This document shows, piece by piece, positions 17,815 to 26,012 of a stretch of DNA of 47,668 nucleotides. The notes below the pieces were generated by a model. It worked only from the letters and a program-made list of their open reading frames with translations, was not told the DNA's origin and searched no databases. Within the stretch, counting starts at the first letter, position 1. Every line of letters starts with the position of its first letter. Position numbers and translations under genes: made by a program. The stretch is taken from positions 1-47,668 of the forward strand of contig PABG01000071.1 of NCBI GenBank assembly GCA_002699185.1. Reading direction: 5' to 3'. Origin of the DNA: Gammaproteobacteria bacterium. Lineage in GTDB: Bacteria; Pseudomonadota; Gammaproteobacteria; Thiohalobacterales; Thiohalobacteraceae.

Positions 17815-18411
17815 TTACTTGCCGCCGAGATTGATCCGGCCCTCGGTCCCGTCCAGCAGATTGCGGATATTGCTGCGATGGCGCCAGAACAGCAGCACTG
17901 CCATCAGTGCCACCGCGCCGGTCAGTACCGGCTCGCCGAGCCAGTACCAGGTATAGGCGGGCGCCGCGGCGGCCGTGACCAGCGCCGACAGCGAGGAGAT
18001 GCGTGTGATTGCGGCCATCACCAGCCAGGTGACGACCGCCGCCAGACCGAGCCAGCCGCTCAGCCCCAGCAGCACGCCAAGCGCGGTGGCCACGCCCTTG
18101 CCGCCTCTGAAGCCGAAGAACACCGGATACAGATGGCCGAGAAAGGCGGCCAGCACCACCCCGGCCAGCACGGCCGGCTCGTCGGTGAAGGCACGGGCGA
18201 TCAGCACCGCGACCAGGCCCTTGAGCATGTCGCCGATCAGGGTCAGCACCCCGGCCTTCTTCCCGCCCACGCGCAGCATGTTGGTCGCCCCCGGATTGCC
18301 CGAGCCCTGGGTGCGCGGGTCGGCGGTGCGCAGCAGTCGGCCGACGATGACGGCGGTGGACAGGGAGCCCAGGAGATAGGCAAGGAGGATGAGGATGGCG
18401 GCTGTGGTCAT
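17815..18411 (-). CDS. plsY: PlsY, acyl-phosphate:glycerol-3-phosphate acyltransferase
   Basis: A 198-residue inner-membrane enzyme that makes lysophosphatidate, the first step of phospholipid synthesis. Three conserved segments are visible: GSLSTAVI near residue 15, TQGSGNPGATNMLR near 34-47 and FFGFRGGKGVAT near 97-109. Hydrophobic helices alternate with these loops. Length is normal. It diverges from folB across a gap that contains an unusual inverted array of TACAGGA-like units, so its promoter is in or near that array. Confidence 0.95.
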   Translation of the reverse strand: MTTAAILILLAYLLGSLSTAVIVGRLLRTADPRTQGSGNPGATNMLRVGGKKAGVLTLIGDMLKGLVAVLIARAFTDEPAVLAGVVLAAFLGHLYPVFFGFRGGKGVATALGVLLGLSGWLGLAAVVTWLVMAAITRISSLSALVTAAAAPAYTWYWLGEPVLTGAVALMAVLLFWRHRSNIRNLLDGTEGRINLGGK

Positions 18412-18438
18412 GGTCGGGCGAAGCTGTGTGAACGAAGC

Positions 18439-18552
18439 GATACAAGATACAGGATACAGGATACAAGTAAAAACCGATTGGACTCGTCAGTCCCGCAGTC
18501 GACAAACCCGGGGTTTTGACTTGTATCCTGTATCTTGCACCTTGTATCTTGT
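18439..18552. repeat. inverted array between plsY and folB
   Basis: The left arm at 18439-18468 is made of repeated GATACAAGATACAGGATACAG units, and the right arm at 18520-18552 is its near-inverse (CTTGTATCCTGTATCTTG). About 50 bases separate them. The right arm ends four bases before the folB start codon. Confidence 0.75.
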
Positions 18553-18556
18553 CCGG

Positions 18557-18928
18557 ATGGACATCATCTTCCTGCGCGACCTGCGCATCGAGACCGTCAT
18601 CGGCATCTTCGAGTGGGAACGCCGCATCCGGCAGACCATCAGCTTCGATCTGGAAATGGCCACGGATATCCGCCGGGCCGCGGCCAGCGACAGCATCGAG
18701 GACACCCTGAACTACAAGGCGGTGGCCAAGCGCCTGATCGAATTCGTGGGCAACAGCGATTTCCAGCTGGTCGAGACCCTGGCCGAGCGCGTGGCCGAAA
18801 TCGTGATGAACGAGTTCGGCGTGCCCTGGCTGCGCCTGACGGTCAACAAGACCGGCGCCGTGCGCGGGGCGCGCGATGTCGGTGTGATCATCGAGCGGGG
18901 TGATCCCGACGGGAAGGGCAATGGCTGA
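18557..18928 (+). CDS. folB: FolB, dihydroneopterin aldolase
   Basis: A 123-residue enzyme of folate synthesis that splits dihydroneopterin to 6-hydroxymethyl-dihydropterin and glycolaldehyde. The N-terminus DIIFLRDLRIETVIGIFEWE has the active-site glutamate, and LNYKAVAKRL and the C-terminal VNKTGAVRGARDVGV are typical. The ATG at 18557 was chosen because upstream codons in this frame come from the repeat array. It overlaps folK by eight bases, so the two successive pathway enzymes are translated together. Confidence 0.95.
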   Translation: MDIIFLRDLRIETVIGIFEWERRIRQTISFDLEMATDIRRAAASDSIEDTLNYKAVAKRLIEFVGNSDFQLVETLAERVAEIVMNEFGVPWLRLTVNKTGAVRGARDVGVIIERGDPDGKGNG

Positions 18929-19409
18929 GGTGTTCGTCAGCATCGGCAGCAACATCGACCGCGAGCGCAACGTGGCGCGGGGCATCGAGTTGCTGCGCGA
19001 GCGCTATGGCGAGCTGCGGCTCTCACCCGTGTACGAAACCCGCGCCGTGGGCTTCAACGGTGAGAACTTCTACAACCTGGTCGCCGCCTTCACCACTGAT
19101 GCGCCGGTCGAGGTCATCAATGACGAACTGCACCGGATTGAGGACGCCTGCGGCCGCGATCGCAGCGGTCCCCGCTTCGCTTCCCGTACGCTGGACATCG
19201 ACCTGCTGCTCTACGACGACGAGGTGCGCGAAACCGGATCGATGACGCTGCCGCGCAGGGAGATCACCGAACAGGCCTTCGTGCTCAAGCCGCTGGCCGA
19301 CATCGCCGGCGCGCGCCGCCACCCCGTGCTGGGCAAGACCTACAGCGAACTCTGGCAGGCCTTCGCACACAGCGAGTCGGACCTGCACGAGGTGCCCTTC
19401 CCGTTCTGA
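18921..19409 (+). CDS. folK: FolK, hydroxymethyl-dihydropterin pyrophosphokinase
   Basis: A 162-residue enzyme that phosphorylates 6-hydroxymethyl-dihydropterin, the product of FolB. The N-terminus has VSIGSNIDRERN, and the catalytic segment ASRTLDIDLLLYDD near residues 92-106 carries the two metal-binding aspartates. PRREITEQAFVLKPL follows as in family members. The ATG at 18921 overlaps the folB stop. The protein has the usual length. A family B repeat comes right after it and may end the transcript. Confidence 0.95.
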   Translation: MAEVFVSIGSNIDRERNVARGIELLRERYGELRLSPVYETRAVGFNGENFYNLVAAFTTDAPVEVINDELHRIEDACGRDRSGPRFASRTLDIDLLLYDDEVRETGSMTLPRREITEQAFVLKPLADIAGARRHPVLGKTYSELWQAFAHSESDLHEVPFPF

Positions 19410-19437
19410 TATGCAGCACCTCATTGCGATGCACGGC

Positions 19438-19541
19438 CTGCAGGCCGGGATAAGGACCGCAATGTCCGTTCCCGGCAGCTTGTGCGTGTATCGAACTGTA
19501 TACAGGCCTGCCGGGAACGCTGTGCTTATCCCGGCCTACAG
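19438..19541. repeat. palindromic intergenic repeat, family B
   Basis: CAGGCCGGGATAAGG at the left is mirrored by CTTATCCCGGCCTAC at the right, with GTTCCCGGCA and TGCCGGGAACGCTG inside. A close copy is at 22118-22212 and a partial one near 31488-31540. Confidence 0.8.
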
Positions 19542-19585
19542 ACTGCAATAACGTAGAGATCCATACGGCAGGTCAATACAAGTCA

Positions 19586-20788
19586 ATGATGGCTGATCCC
19601 GAGATCCGTTCTCCCTGGGCGATTCCTGCCGACTGGCCCGCACCGGAACCCGAGGCGCGCGCGATAAGCGAACGCCTGGTCGAGGTGCTGTGTGCCCGCA
19701 TGCGCGAGGCCGGCGGCAGCCTGGCCTTCGCCGACTACATGCACACCGTCCTGTACGAGCCCGGTCTGGGGTATTACAGCGCCGGGGCGTGCAAGTTCGG
19801 CGAGGCGGGCGATTTCATCACCGCGCCGGAGCTCTCGCCGCTGTTTTCGCAGTGCGTGGCCGAGAGCTGCGCGGCCGTGCTGGAGTCGGTGCCGCAGGGC
19901 GCGGTGCTGGAGCTGGGCGCGGGCAGCGGTGCGCTGGCGGCGGAGGTGCTGCGCAGTCTGCAGACGCAGGCCCGGCTGCCCGCACGCTATCTCATCCTCG
20001 AGCCCGGCGCGGACCTGCGCGAGCGGCAGCGCCGGCGGCTGGAACAGGACGTGCCCGAGCTGCTCGACCGCGTGACCTGGCTGGACCGGCCGCCGGAAGC
20101 CTTTGCCGGCATGCTGGTCGCCAACGAGGTGCTGGATGCGCTGCCGGTGGAGTTGTTCCACTGGGACGGCAACGAGGTGCGGCTGCGCCGGGTGCAGTGG
20201 GAGGGAGCCGGTTTCGGCTGGACCGACGCGCCCGCCGCTGCCGGGCTGGCGGAACAGGTCCGGCATCTGGCCGGGCAGTATGCCTGGCCGCCGGACTATC
20301 ACTCGGAACGCGCGGCCTGGCTGTCCGGCTGGCTGAGGGAGTTGGCGGCAGGGCTGATGCGGGGCGCGATGCTGTTCATCGATTACGGCTACCCGCGTGG
20401 GGAGTATTATCATCCCCAGCGCGCCACCGGCACCCTGATGTGCCATTATCGTCACCGCGCCCATCCCGATCCGCTGTTGTTGCCCGGGCTGCAGGACATC
20501 ACCGCCCATGTGGATTTCACCGCGGTGGCGGAGGCGGCCGACGTGGCCGGACTCAGGGTCGCCGGCTTCACCGATCAGGCCCATTACCTGATCGATGCCG
20601 GCATCGAGGAGAGGATGGCGGCGGCGGCCGGCGCGGATCCGGTCGAGGGCATACGCCTGGCCCAGCAGGTGCGCCAGCTGATGCTGCCCGGTGAGATGGG
20701 CGCGCGCTTCAAGGCCATGCTGCTGACGCGCGATCTGGAGGTGGCGGTGCCGGGGTTCCGGCAGCAGGATATGCGCGGGAGGTTGTAG
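19586..20788 (+). CDS. MidA/NDUFAF7-family SAM-dependent methyltransferase
   Basis: A 400-residue protein of the MidA family (DUF185). The mitochondrial relative NDUFAF7 methylates an arginine of a complex I subunit; the bacterial target is not known. Seen here: YYSAGACKFGEAGDFITAPE in the first quarter, the SAM-binding motif LELGAGSGALA near residues 111-121, ANEVLDALPVE near 178, and FIDYGYPRGEYY near residue 262. The second Met (19589) is an equally good start. No strong ribosome site is visible. It stands alone between folK and uppP on the same strand. Confidence 0.88.
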   Translation: MMADPEIRSPWAIPADWPAPEPEARAISERLVEVLCARMREAGGSLAFADYMHTVLYEPGLGYYSAGACKFGEAGDFITAPELSPLFSQCVAESCAAVLESVPQGAVLELGAGSGALAAEVLRSLQTQARLPARYLILEPGADLRERQRRRLEQDVPELLDRVTWLDRPPEAFAGMLVANEVLDALPVELFHWDGNEVRLRRVQWEGAGFGWTDAPAAAGLAEQVRHLAGQYAWPPDYHSERAAWLSGWLRELAAGLMRGAMLFIDYGYPRGEYYHPQRATGTLMCHYRHRAHPDPLLLPGLQDITAHVDFTAVAEAADVAGLRVAGFTDQAHYLIDAGIEERMAAAAGADPVEGIRLAQQVRQLMLPGEMGARFKAMLLTRDLEVAVPGFRQQDMRGRL

Positions 20789-20855
20789 AGGGGGTGAAAC
20801 AAACACCGCATCATGAATTTTTATAACATGAATTAAAAATCGAAAAAGGCAAGCC

Positions 20856-21653
20856 ATGGACCTGATCCAGACCCTGGCCCTGGCGCTGCTGCAGGGGCTG
20901 ACCGAATTCCTGCCGATCTCCTCCTCGGCGCATCTGATCCTGCTGCCGGTGCTGCTGGGCTGGCAGGATCAGGGGCTGGCCTTCGACGTGGCGGTGCATG
21001 TGGGCACCCTGCTGGCGGTGATCGCCTACTTCCGCGTCGAGCTGCGGCGCATGCTGGGTGACTGGCTGGGCTCGCTGGCCGGGCGCGGCCAGACCACCGA
21101 CAGCCGCCTGGCCTGGGCGGTGGGCTTCGGCACCATCCCGGTGGGCCTGGCCGGACTGCTGTTCGCCGATGCCATCGAACTGCACCTGCGCAGCCCGCTG
21201 GTGATCGCGACGACCACCGTGCTGTTCGGCCTGCTGCTGTGGTGGTCGGACCACAGCGGCGCGCGCCGGCGCGACGAGTACAGCCTCAACTGGAGGGATG
21301 TGCTGGTGATCGGCTGCGCCCAGGCCCTGGCCCTGATCCCGGGCACCTCGCGCTCGGGCATCACCATGACCGCGGCCCTGATGCTGGGCCTGAGCCGCGA
21401 GGGCGCGGCGCGCTTTTCCTTCCTGCTGTCGATCCCGGTGATTCTCCTGGCCGGCGGCTTCGAAACCCACGAGCTGTTCCAGCAGGCCGGGCCGGTGGAC
21501 TGGCAGGCGCTTGGCGTCGGCACCCTGGTGTCGGCCCTCAGCGCCTACCTGTGCATCCACGTCTTCCTCAAGCTGGTCGCCCGCATCGGACTGACGCCCT
21601 TCGTGATCTACCGGCTGCTGCTGGGGGCCTACCTGTTCCGGGTGTTCGCCTGA
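20856..21653 (+). CDS. uppP: UppP/BacA, undecaprenyl-diphosphatase
   Basis: A 265-residue membrane phosphatase that recycles undecaprenyl pyrophosphate for cell-wall and polysaccharide synthesis. The two catalytic motifs are clear: LTEFLPISSSAHL at residues 16-28, containing the glutamate and serine-rich loop, and GTSRSGITM near residue 165. Hydrophobic helices fill the rest. The ATG has AAGG nine bases upstream. The next gene is 225 bases away across an AT-rich gap with its own promoter. Confidence 0.96.
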   Translation: MDLIQTLALALLQGLTEFLPISSSAHLILLPVLLGWQDQGLAFDVAVHVGTLLAVIAYFRVELRRMLGDWLGSLAGRGQTTDSRLAWAVGFGTIPVGLAGLLFADAIELHLRSPLVIATTTVLFGLLLWWSDHSGARRRDEYSLNWRDVLVIGCAQALALIPGTSRSGITMTAALMLGLSREGAARFSFLLSIPVILLAGGFETHELFQQAGPVDWQALGVGTLVSALSAYLCIHVFLKLVARIGLTPFVIYRLLLGAYLFRVFA

Positions 21654-21822
21654 TCGACGTTGTCAGGAATATTAACAAATCATGAAATTATTTAACTTAC
21701 TGAATTAAAATGAAATATTATTTTTCCGCATGTCGATGGGGTTTACGTATTGGCAGATAGTCATGATAAAAACATGGTATTCGTCCTGGTAACTTATTGT
21801 TTTTGATGAAAGTGTGGTGTTC

Positions 21823-21838
21823 TGGCACGCATCCTGCC
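21823..21838 (+). promoter_or_regulatory. sigma-54 (-24/-12) type promoter
   Basis: TGGCACGCATCCTGCC has the GG at 21824-21825 and the GC at 21836-21837 with exactly ten bases between, as sigma-54 needs. One position (C for the usual T before TGC) departs from consensus. It lies 41 bases upstream of the ATG of the small PEP-CTERM-like gene. PEP-CTERM genes in other Proteobacteria are known to carry sigma-54-type boxes. Confidence 0.6.
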
Positions 21839-21878
21839 TATTAGTGATTACTTATTTACTGATTTTCAGGTGTGCGCC

Positions 21879-22121
21879 ATGCTCCGCTTCCGCTGCCAGT
21901 GTCTCGGTTTCCTCTTCGGCCTCATGCTCAGCATGGGGGTGTCGGCTGCCACCGGCTGGCTGGTGGTGGAGGAGATGCCGGCGCGCTCCGTGCCCCTGTC
22001 CACCCCGGCGGCCAGCTTCGCCGACGCCGAAGCCGTGCCCTCGCCCCTGCCGCTGATCCTGATGGCCTCGGGCCTGCTGGGGCTGGTGCTGGTGGTCGGT
22101 AAGCTGCGCGGACAGCCGTAG
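21879..22121 (+). CDS. small PEP-CTERM-like secreted protein
   Basis: An 80-residue protein. Residues 1-24 look like a signal peptide (FGLMLSMGVSAA with cleavage near residue 24). The middle is short and hydrophilic. The C-terminus is VPSPLPLILMASGLLGLVLV followed by a short basic tail with K and R, which resembles the PEP-CTERM sorting signal recognised by exosortase, although the usual VPEP is VPSP. If so it is exported, cut and attached to the outer surface or extracellular polymer. The function of the short middle part is unknown. ATG at 21879 was preferred over GTG at 21870. No exosortase gene is in the window. Confidence 0.55.
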   Translation: MLRFRCQCLGFLFGLMLSMGVSAATGWLVVEEMPARSVPLSTPAASFADAEAVPSPLPLILMASGLLGLVLVVGKLRGQP

Positions 22122-22212
22122 GCCGGAATAAGGGCCGAATGGCCCGTTTCCGGCAATTGCCCGTCTGTGGCCTGCCGGGTTGCCGGGAACGCTGCGCTTA
22201 TCCCGGCCTACG
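22118..22212. repeat. family B repeat overlapping the cca 3' end
   Basis: GTAGGCCGGAATAAGGG at the left mirrors CGCTTATCCCGGCCTAC at the right; inside, TTTCCGGCA and TGCCGGGAACGC. Its left end overlaps the stop of the small PEP-CTERM-like gene and its right end encodes the last codons of cca. Confidence 0.8.
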
Positions 22213-23448
22213 TGAATCTTCGCCGGGCTGCGTCTTCTTCACCTCCCGGATCGCAGCGATCCGCCGTTCCCGCAACCGTTCCCCCACCGCCGGGCCGGTC
22301 AGGCCCTGTTCCACCAGTTCCCGCGCCTTGATGGCGCTGGCCGCGGCAAAGGCCGCGCGCAGGAAGTCCGCCTGCGGGTAGGGGGCGTCCTCGCGCCCGC
22401 TGCGGCCGCGGTGGTCGGCCTCGCAGGCGAGCAGAAAGGATTCCAGGCGTTCCGGGCGGCGGAAGACATCCAGCGATTCGAACAGGTCGTGCACCGTGGC
22501 CGGACGCAGTTCCAGCGCGCGGTGGCACTGGGTGTGGTGCCGCGCGACCAGCCGGGCCAGGTCGCGGTACTCGTTGGGGATCTTCAGCCGCGCGCACATC
22601 GCCTCGATCAGTTCGACGCTGCGTGCCTCGTGGCCGATATGCCGCGGCAGTTCCGCGGCCGGGGTCTCGCCCTTGCCCAGGTCGTGCACCAGGGCGGCGA
22701 AGCGCACCCGCGGGTCGGGACTCAGGCGCGCGGCCTGCTCCAGCACCAGCAGGCAGTGCACGCCGGTGTCGATTTCGGGATGGGCATGCGCGGGCTGATC
22801 CACCCCGAACAGACGGTCCAGTTCGGGGAAGATATGGGCCAGTGCACCGCAGCGGCGCAGCACCTCGAAGAATTCCCCCGGCCGGTCCTCGCCCAGCGCC
22901 TTCAGCGTCTCCGCCCACACCCGCTCCGGCACCAGGGCGTCGACTTCGCCGGACGCGACCATGCGCTTCATCAGGGCGTGGGTGCCGTGCGCGACCTTGA
23001 AGCCCCACTTGCCGAAGCGGGCCTTGAAGCGGGCCACGCGCAGGATGCGCACCGGGTCCTCGGCGAAGGCGCTGGAGACGTGACGCAGCAGGCCGGCGTC
23101 CAGGTCCTCGCGCCCGTTGAAGGGGTCGATCAGGTTGCCCGCGGCGTCCTCGGCCATGGCGTTGATGGTGAGGTCGCGGCGTCTGAGGTCCTCCTCCAGC
23201 GTGACATCGGGCGCGGCATGAAACGCGAAGCCGGTATAGCCCGGGCCGGTCTTGCGCTCGGTGCGCGCCAGGGCGTATTCCTCCCCGGTCTCGGGATGCA
23301 GGAATACGGGGAAGTCCCTGCCCACCGGCTTGTAACCCAGGTCCAGCATCTGCTGCGGCGTGGCGCCAACCACCACCCAGTCGCGCTCTTTGACCGGCAG
23401 TCCCAGCAGCTTGTCGCGCACGGCGCCGCCGACCAGATAGATCTCCAT
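22198..23448 (-). CDS. cca: Cca, CCA-adding tRNA nucleotidyltransferase
   Basis: A 416-residue class II enzyme that builds or repairs the CCA end of tRNAs. The N-terminal nucleotidyltransferase motif is [13 protein letters not shown] with RDWVVVG near residues 20-27, [10 protein letters not shown] follows, and a C-terminal HD domain has ALVHDLGKG near residue 265, as in E. coli-type enzymes with phosphohydrolase activity. The ATG at 23448 has AGG eight bases upstream; an earlier in-frame start at 23499 reads through a repeat and is rejected. The last residues (SRRPG) and the TAA stop come from a family B repeat. Confidence 0.95.
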   Translation of the reverse strand: MEIYLVGGAVRDKLLGLPVKERDWVVVGATPQQMLDLGYKPVGRDFPVFLHPETGEEYALARTERKTGPGYTGFAFHAAPDVTLEEDLRRRDLTINAMAEDAAGNLIDPFNGREDLDAGLLRHVSSAFAEDPVRILRVARFKARFGKWGFKVAHGTHALMKRMVASGEVDALVPERVWAETLKALGEDRPGEFFEVLRRCGALAHIFPELDRLFGVDQPAHAHPEIDTGVHCLLVLEQAARLSPDPRVRFAALVHDLGKGETPAAELPRHIGHEARSVELIEAMCARLKIPNEYRDLARLVARHHTQCHRALELRPATVHDLFESLDVFRRPERLESFLLACEADHRGRSGREDAPYPQADFLRAAFAAASAIKARELVEQGLTGPAVGERLRERRIAAIREVKKTQPGEDSRRPG

Positions 23449-23561
23449 GTCAGGACCTTTGTGTTGAGATGGCCACGGAATACACGGAAAGATACGCAAT
23501 GGAATCGACGGGCGATTCCGATAACCGCCTTTCCGTCATCCCGGTCGGGATTCAGCCCGCA

Positions 23562-23634
23562 GGTCGGGTAAGCGCAGCCTAACCCGACAATCCGCGACAG
23601 GTTGGGTTACGGTGCTGCGCACCTAACCCAACCT
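23562..23634. repeat. two tandem hairpins upstream of cca
   Basis: The first pairs GTCGGGT (23563-23569) with ACCCGAC (23582-23588). The second pairs GTTGGGTTA (23601-23609) with TAACCCAAC (23624-23632). Both loops contain GCGCA-like bases. A similar hairpin, GATGGGT with ACCCATC, is at 24711-24738. Confidence 0.75.
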
Positions 23635-23669
23635 ACATTCTATTCCGTGTGCTTCGTGGCGAGTTTCGC

Positions 23670-24638
23670 TCACCGTCGCGCCTGCGCCCGGAACTGCTGA
23701 TAGCGTCGGCGCGAGGCGCGGTTGCCGAGATAGCCCGGCACCACTGCGGCGATGGCGGTGGGGGTGATGCCCAGATCGAGCAGACAGTTCTCGTGACAGA
23801 TACCCTCCTTCTGCAGTGACCAGAAATTGTCGCGCGAGAAGGGCTTGCCGGGCACGAATTCGAGCAGCCGCGCCTGCAGCCAGGAGGTGGTGTTGCCCAG
23901 CCGCAGCACCCGGCGCTTGAGCCCGGCGACGCGGGCTGTGTATTCCACCAGCTGCTGCAGGGTGTAGGTCTCGGGGCCGCAGATGTCGCAGTGCCGGCCG
24001 ATGGTGGCCGGATCCTGCAGGCTGCGGGCGAAGGCCTCGACCACGTCGCCGACATAGACCGGAGACATCTTCGCGTCCGGACAGGCCAGCGGAAACAGCC
24101 AGGGCGTCAGTTCGAGCAGGCTGTGGAAGCGGTTGAAGAAGCTGTCGTCCGGGCCGAAGATCACCGACGGCCGCAAGCTGGTCACCTGCATGCCGTCGCT
24201 GGCCGCGGCATGGACCAGGTCTTCGGCCACGCCCTTGGTGCGCAGGTAATGGCTGTGTTCCTCGCGCGGATGGGCATTGAGCGCGCTCATGTGCAGCAGC
24301 CGGCGGGTGCCGGTGACATTGCAGGCGCTGAGGATCTTGCGCGGCAGTTCCACGTGCGCACGTTCGAAGCCGCTGCCGTCATGACCGGATTCGTTGAGGA
24401 TGCCGACCAGATTGATTACCGCGTCTGCGTCCTGGATCAGTTCGCGCAATGCGCGGGTGTCGTAGACATCGGATTCGATCAGTTTGATGCGCGGATTGAC
24501 CAGCAGTTCGCGGTGGCGCTCTCGGCGCCGGGTCGGGATGCGGACATAGTGTCCGTCACGGGTGAGTCGCTGGGCCAGGTGTCGGCCCACGAAGCCGGTA
24601 CCGCCGAAGATGCAGACGGTTTTTGTTGTTGTATGCAT
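23670..24638 (-). CDS. NAD(P)-binding epimerase-like protein (NDUFA9 type)
   Basis: A 322-residue atypical short-chain dehydrogenase. The N-terminal Rossmann motif GGTGFVGRHL is at residues 12-21; the middle has HMSALNAH and the active-site-like YLRTKGVAE (Tyr-xxx-Lys), and LRPSVIFGP follows. This pattern is that of the complex I subunit NDUFA9 group, which in bacteria is found as a free protein of uncertain role, perhaps in quinone or lipid metabolism. It sits between cca and the antiporter operon on the minus strand, with 132 bases before the latter, which include a hairpin, so it is probably separately expressed. Confidence 0.85.
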   Translation of the reverse strand: MHTTTKTVCIFGGTGFVGRHLAQRLTRDGHYVRIPTRRRERHRELLVNPRIKLIESDVYDTRALRELIQDADAVINLVGILNESGHDGSGFERAHVELPRKILSACNVTGTRRLLHMSALNAHPREEHSHYLRTKGVAEDLVHAAASDGMQVTSLRPSVIFGPDDSFFNRFHSLLELTPWLFPLACPDAKMSPVYVGDVVEAFARSLQDPATIGRHCDICGPETYTLQQLVEYTARVAGLKRRVLRLGNTTSWLQARLLEFVPGKPFSRDNFWSLQKEGICHENCLLDLGITPTAIAAVVPGYLGNRASRRRYQQFRAQARR

Positions 24639-24770
24639 TCAGCTCCCCTTGGCAAGACAACCCTGCCATAGTGGCGAGACTGCCGGGGCCGGTCAAGCCG
24701 GGACGGGCAGGATGGGTGAGGCGAAGCGCAACCCATCAGGGGCGGTCCGGCCCTCGTTGCGGATGTCGAA

Positions 24771-26012
24771 TCAGGCCAGCAGGCCAAGCACCAGCCCCAG
24801 CAGTGCCAGTGCCATGATCACCCAGGGCCAGCGGGTGACCCGGGTGCCGGACCCCGCCAGCGAGCTGGCCGTAACCGGCGGCAGCGGACGGGGCGGGCGC
24901 AGATGCGCCAGGCCGTCCAGCAGCCGCCGGTGCAGACGCCCGAGCCGCGGCTGCACGCGTGCCAGCCAGGTCCAGGGCGGTTCGTCCTCGAGCGTTGCCG
25001 CCGGCGTGGCCGGCTGCCGCCACAGCAGCAGGGCAGGCAGCAGGCCGGCCAGGGCCAGCAGTGCCGGGACCAGCCCGGCGGCGCCCTCCCAGCCGTGCGC
25101 CGCTGCCAGGACCTGGCCGAAGCCCAGCAGCAGAGCCCCGCCCAGGGCCAGTACCAGCCAGCCGGGCCGGCGGGCCGGCTGCGGTCGCCGCAGGGCCTGG
25201 AGCAGGGCGTAGATCAGGGCCGCCGCGCCCAGGGCGCGGCAGACCTGCCCGGCGATTTCCAGCCCCTGGCCGGCCGGCAGCCAGCGCCACAGCCCCAGCA
25301 GGGCCATGACCACCGGCCCGCCCATCAGCAGCAGCCGCGCCGGCGGCGCGGCCGTGCGCAGCGCGGCCGTGACCCAGGCGTGCAGCGGCCAGATCCCCGC
25401 CTTGAGCAGGAAGGCGAGCAGCACCAGGCCGCTGTACAGCGCGGCCGTCTCACCCTCGAGCCGATGGTCGAACCCCGCGAAGCGCTGCGCCTCCTGCAGA
25501 TAGGCCGCCAGCAGCAGGGCCTCGAACAGCAGCAGGTCGGCCAGGATCAGCGCCGCGATGTACAGGCGTGCCGCGCGCCGCGCGCCGGCCCCGCCGCCCT
25601 GCACCAGCAGGCCGAAGAAGCCGTAGCCGAGCAGGGTGGAGAAACACAGAAAGCCCACCGGCTCGCTGGCCAGGATCATCCCCACCTGGCCACTGAAGGT
25701 GATCAGCAGCAGGGTGAAGGTGGCGGGCTGTCGCAGCGGATCGAGCCGGGCCGCCAGCCGGCCCGCCGCCAGCCACAGCAGCAGGCTCATGCCCAGCAGC
25801 CAGCGCCGGCCGCTATCCAGTTCCAGGCCGCTGCCGAACACGATCCAGGGCATGTCCAGGGTCGCTGCATCGGTCGTGATCAGGAGCAGCGCGGCCGGTG
25901 CCAGCGCCAGCAGCCAGGGCTGGGGCAGGTGCCGGTACACGTCCGGCAGGGCGACCAGCAGGGGCCAGGCCAGGATCAGCCAGAGTCCGATGCCCTGCAG
26001 CAGTTCAGTCAT
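24771..26012 (-). CDS. membrane subunit related to NuoM/MrpD, degenerate
   Basis: A 413-residue, highly hydrophobic protein with about ten to twelve helices and a charged C-terminal loop before a last helix. It has LLKAGIWPLHAWVTAALRTA near residue 205, which matches the position of the conserved K-x-x-x-x-P-x-H-x-W-L segment of proton-pumping antiporter subunits, but the following PVSALLHA is replaced. It overlaps the upstream antiporter gene by eight bases and is the last gene of the operon. It may be a weakly conserved third antiporter-like subunit; a transport role is inferred from the operon. Confidence 0.65.
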   Translation of the reverse strand: MTELLQGIGLWLILAWPLLVALPDVYRHLPQPWLLALAPAALLLITTDAATLDMPWIVFGSGLELDSGRRWLLGMSLLLWLAAGRLAARLDPLRQPATFTLLLITFSGQVGMILASEPVGFLCFSTLLGYGFFGLLVQGGGAGARRAARLYIAALILADLLLFEALLLAAYLQEAQRFAGFDHRLEGETAALYSGLVLLAFLLKAGIWPLHAWVTAALRTAAPPARLLLMGGPVVMALLGLWRWLPAGQGLEIAGQVCRALGAAALIYALLQALRRPQPARRPGWLVLALGGALLLGFGQVLAAAHGWEGAAGLVPALLALAGLLPALLLWRQPATPAATLEDEPPWTWLARVQPRLGRLHRRLLDGLAHLRPPRPLPPVTASSLAGSGTRVTRWPWVIMALALLGLVLGLLA

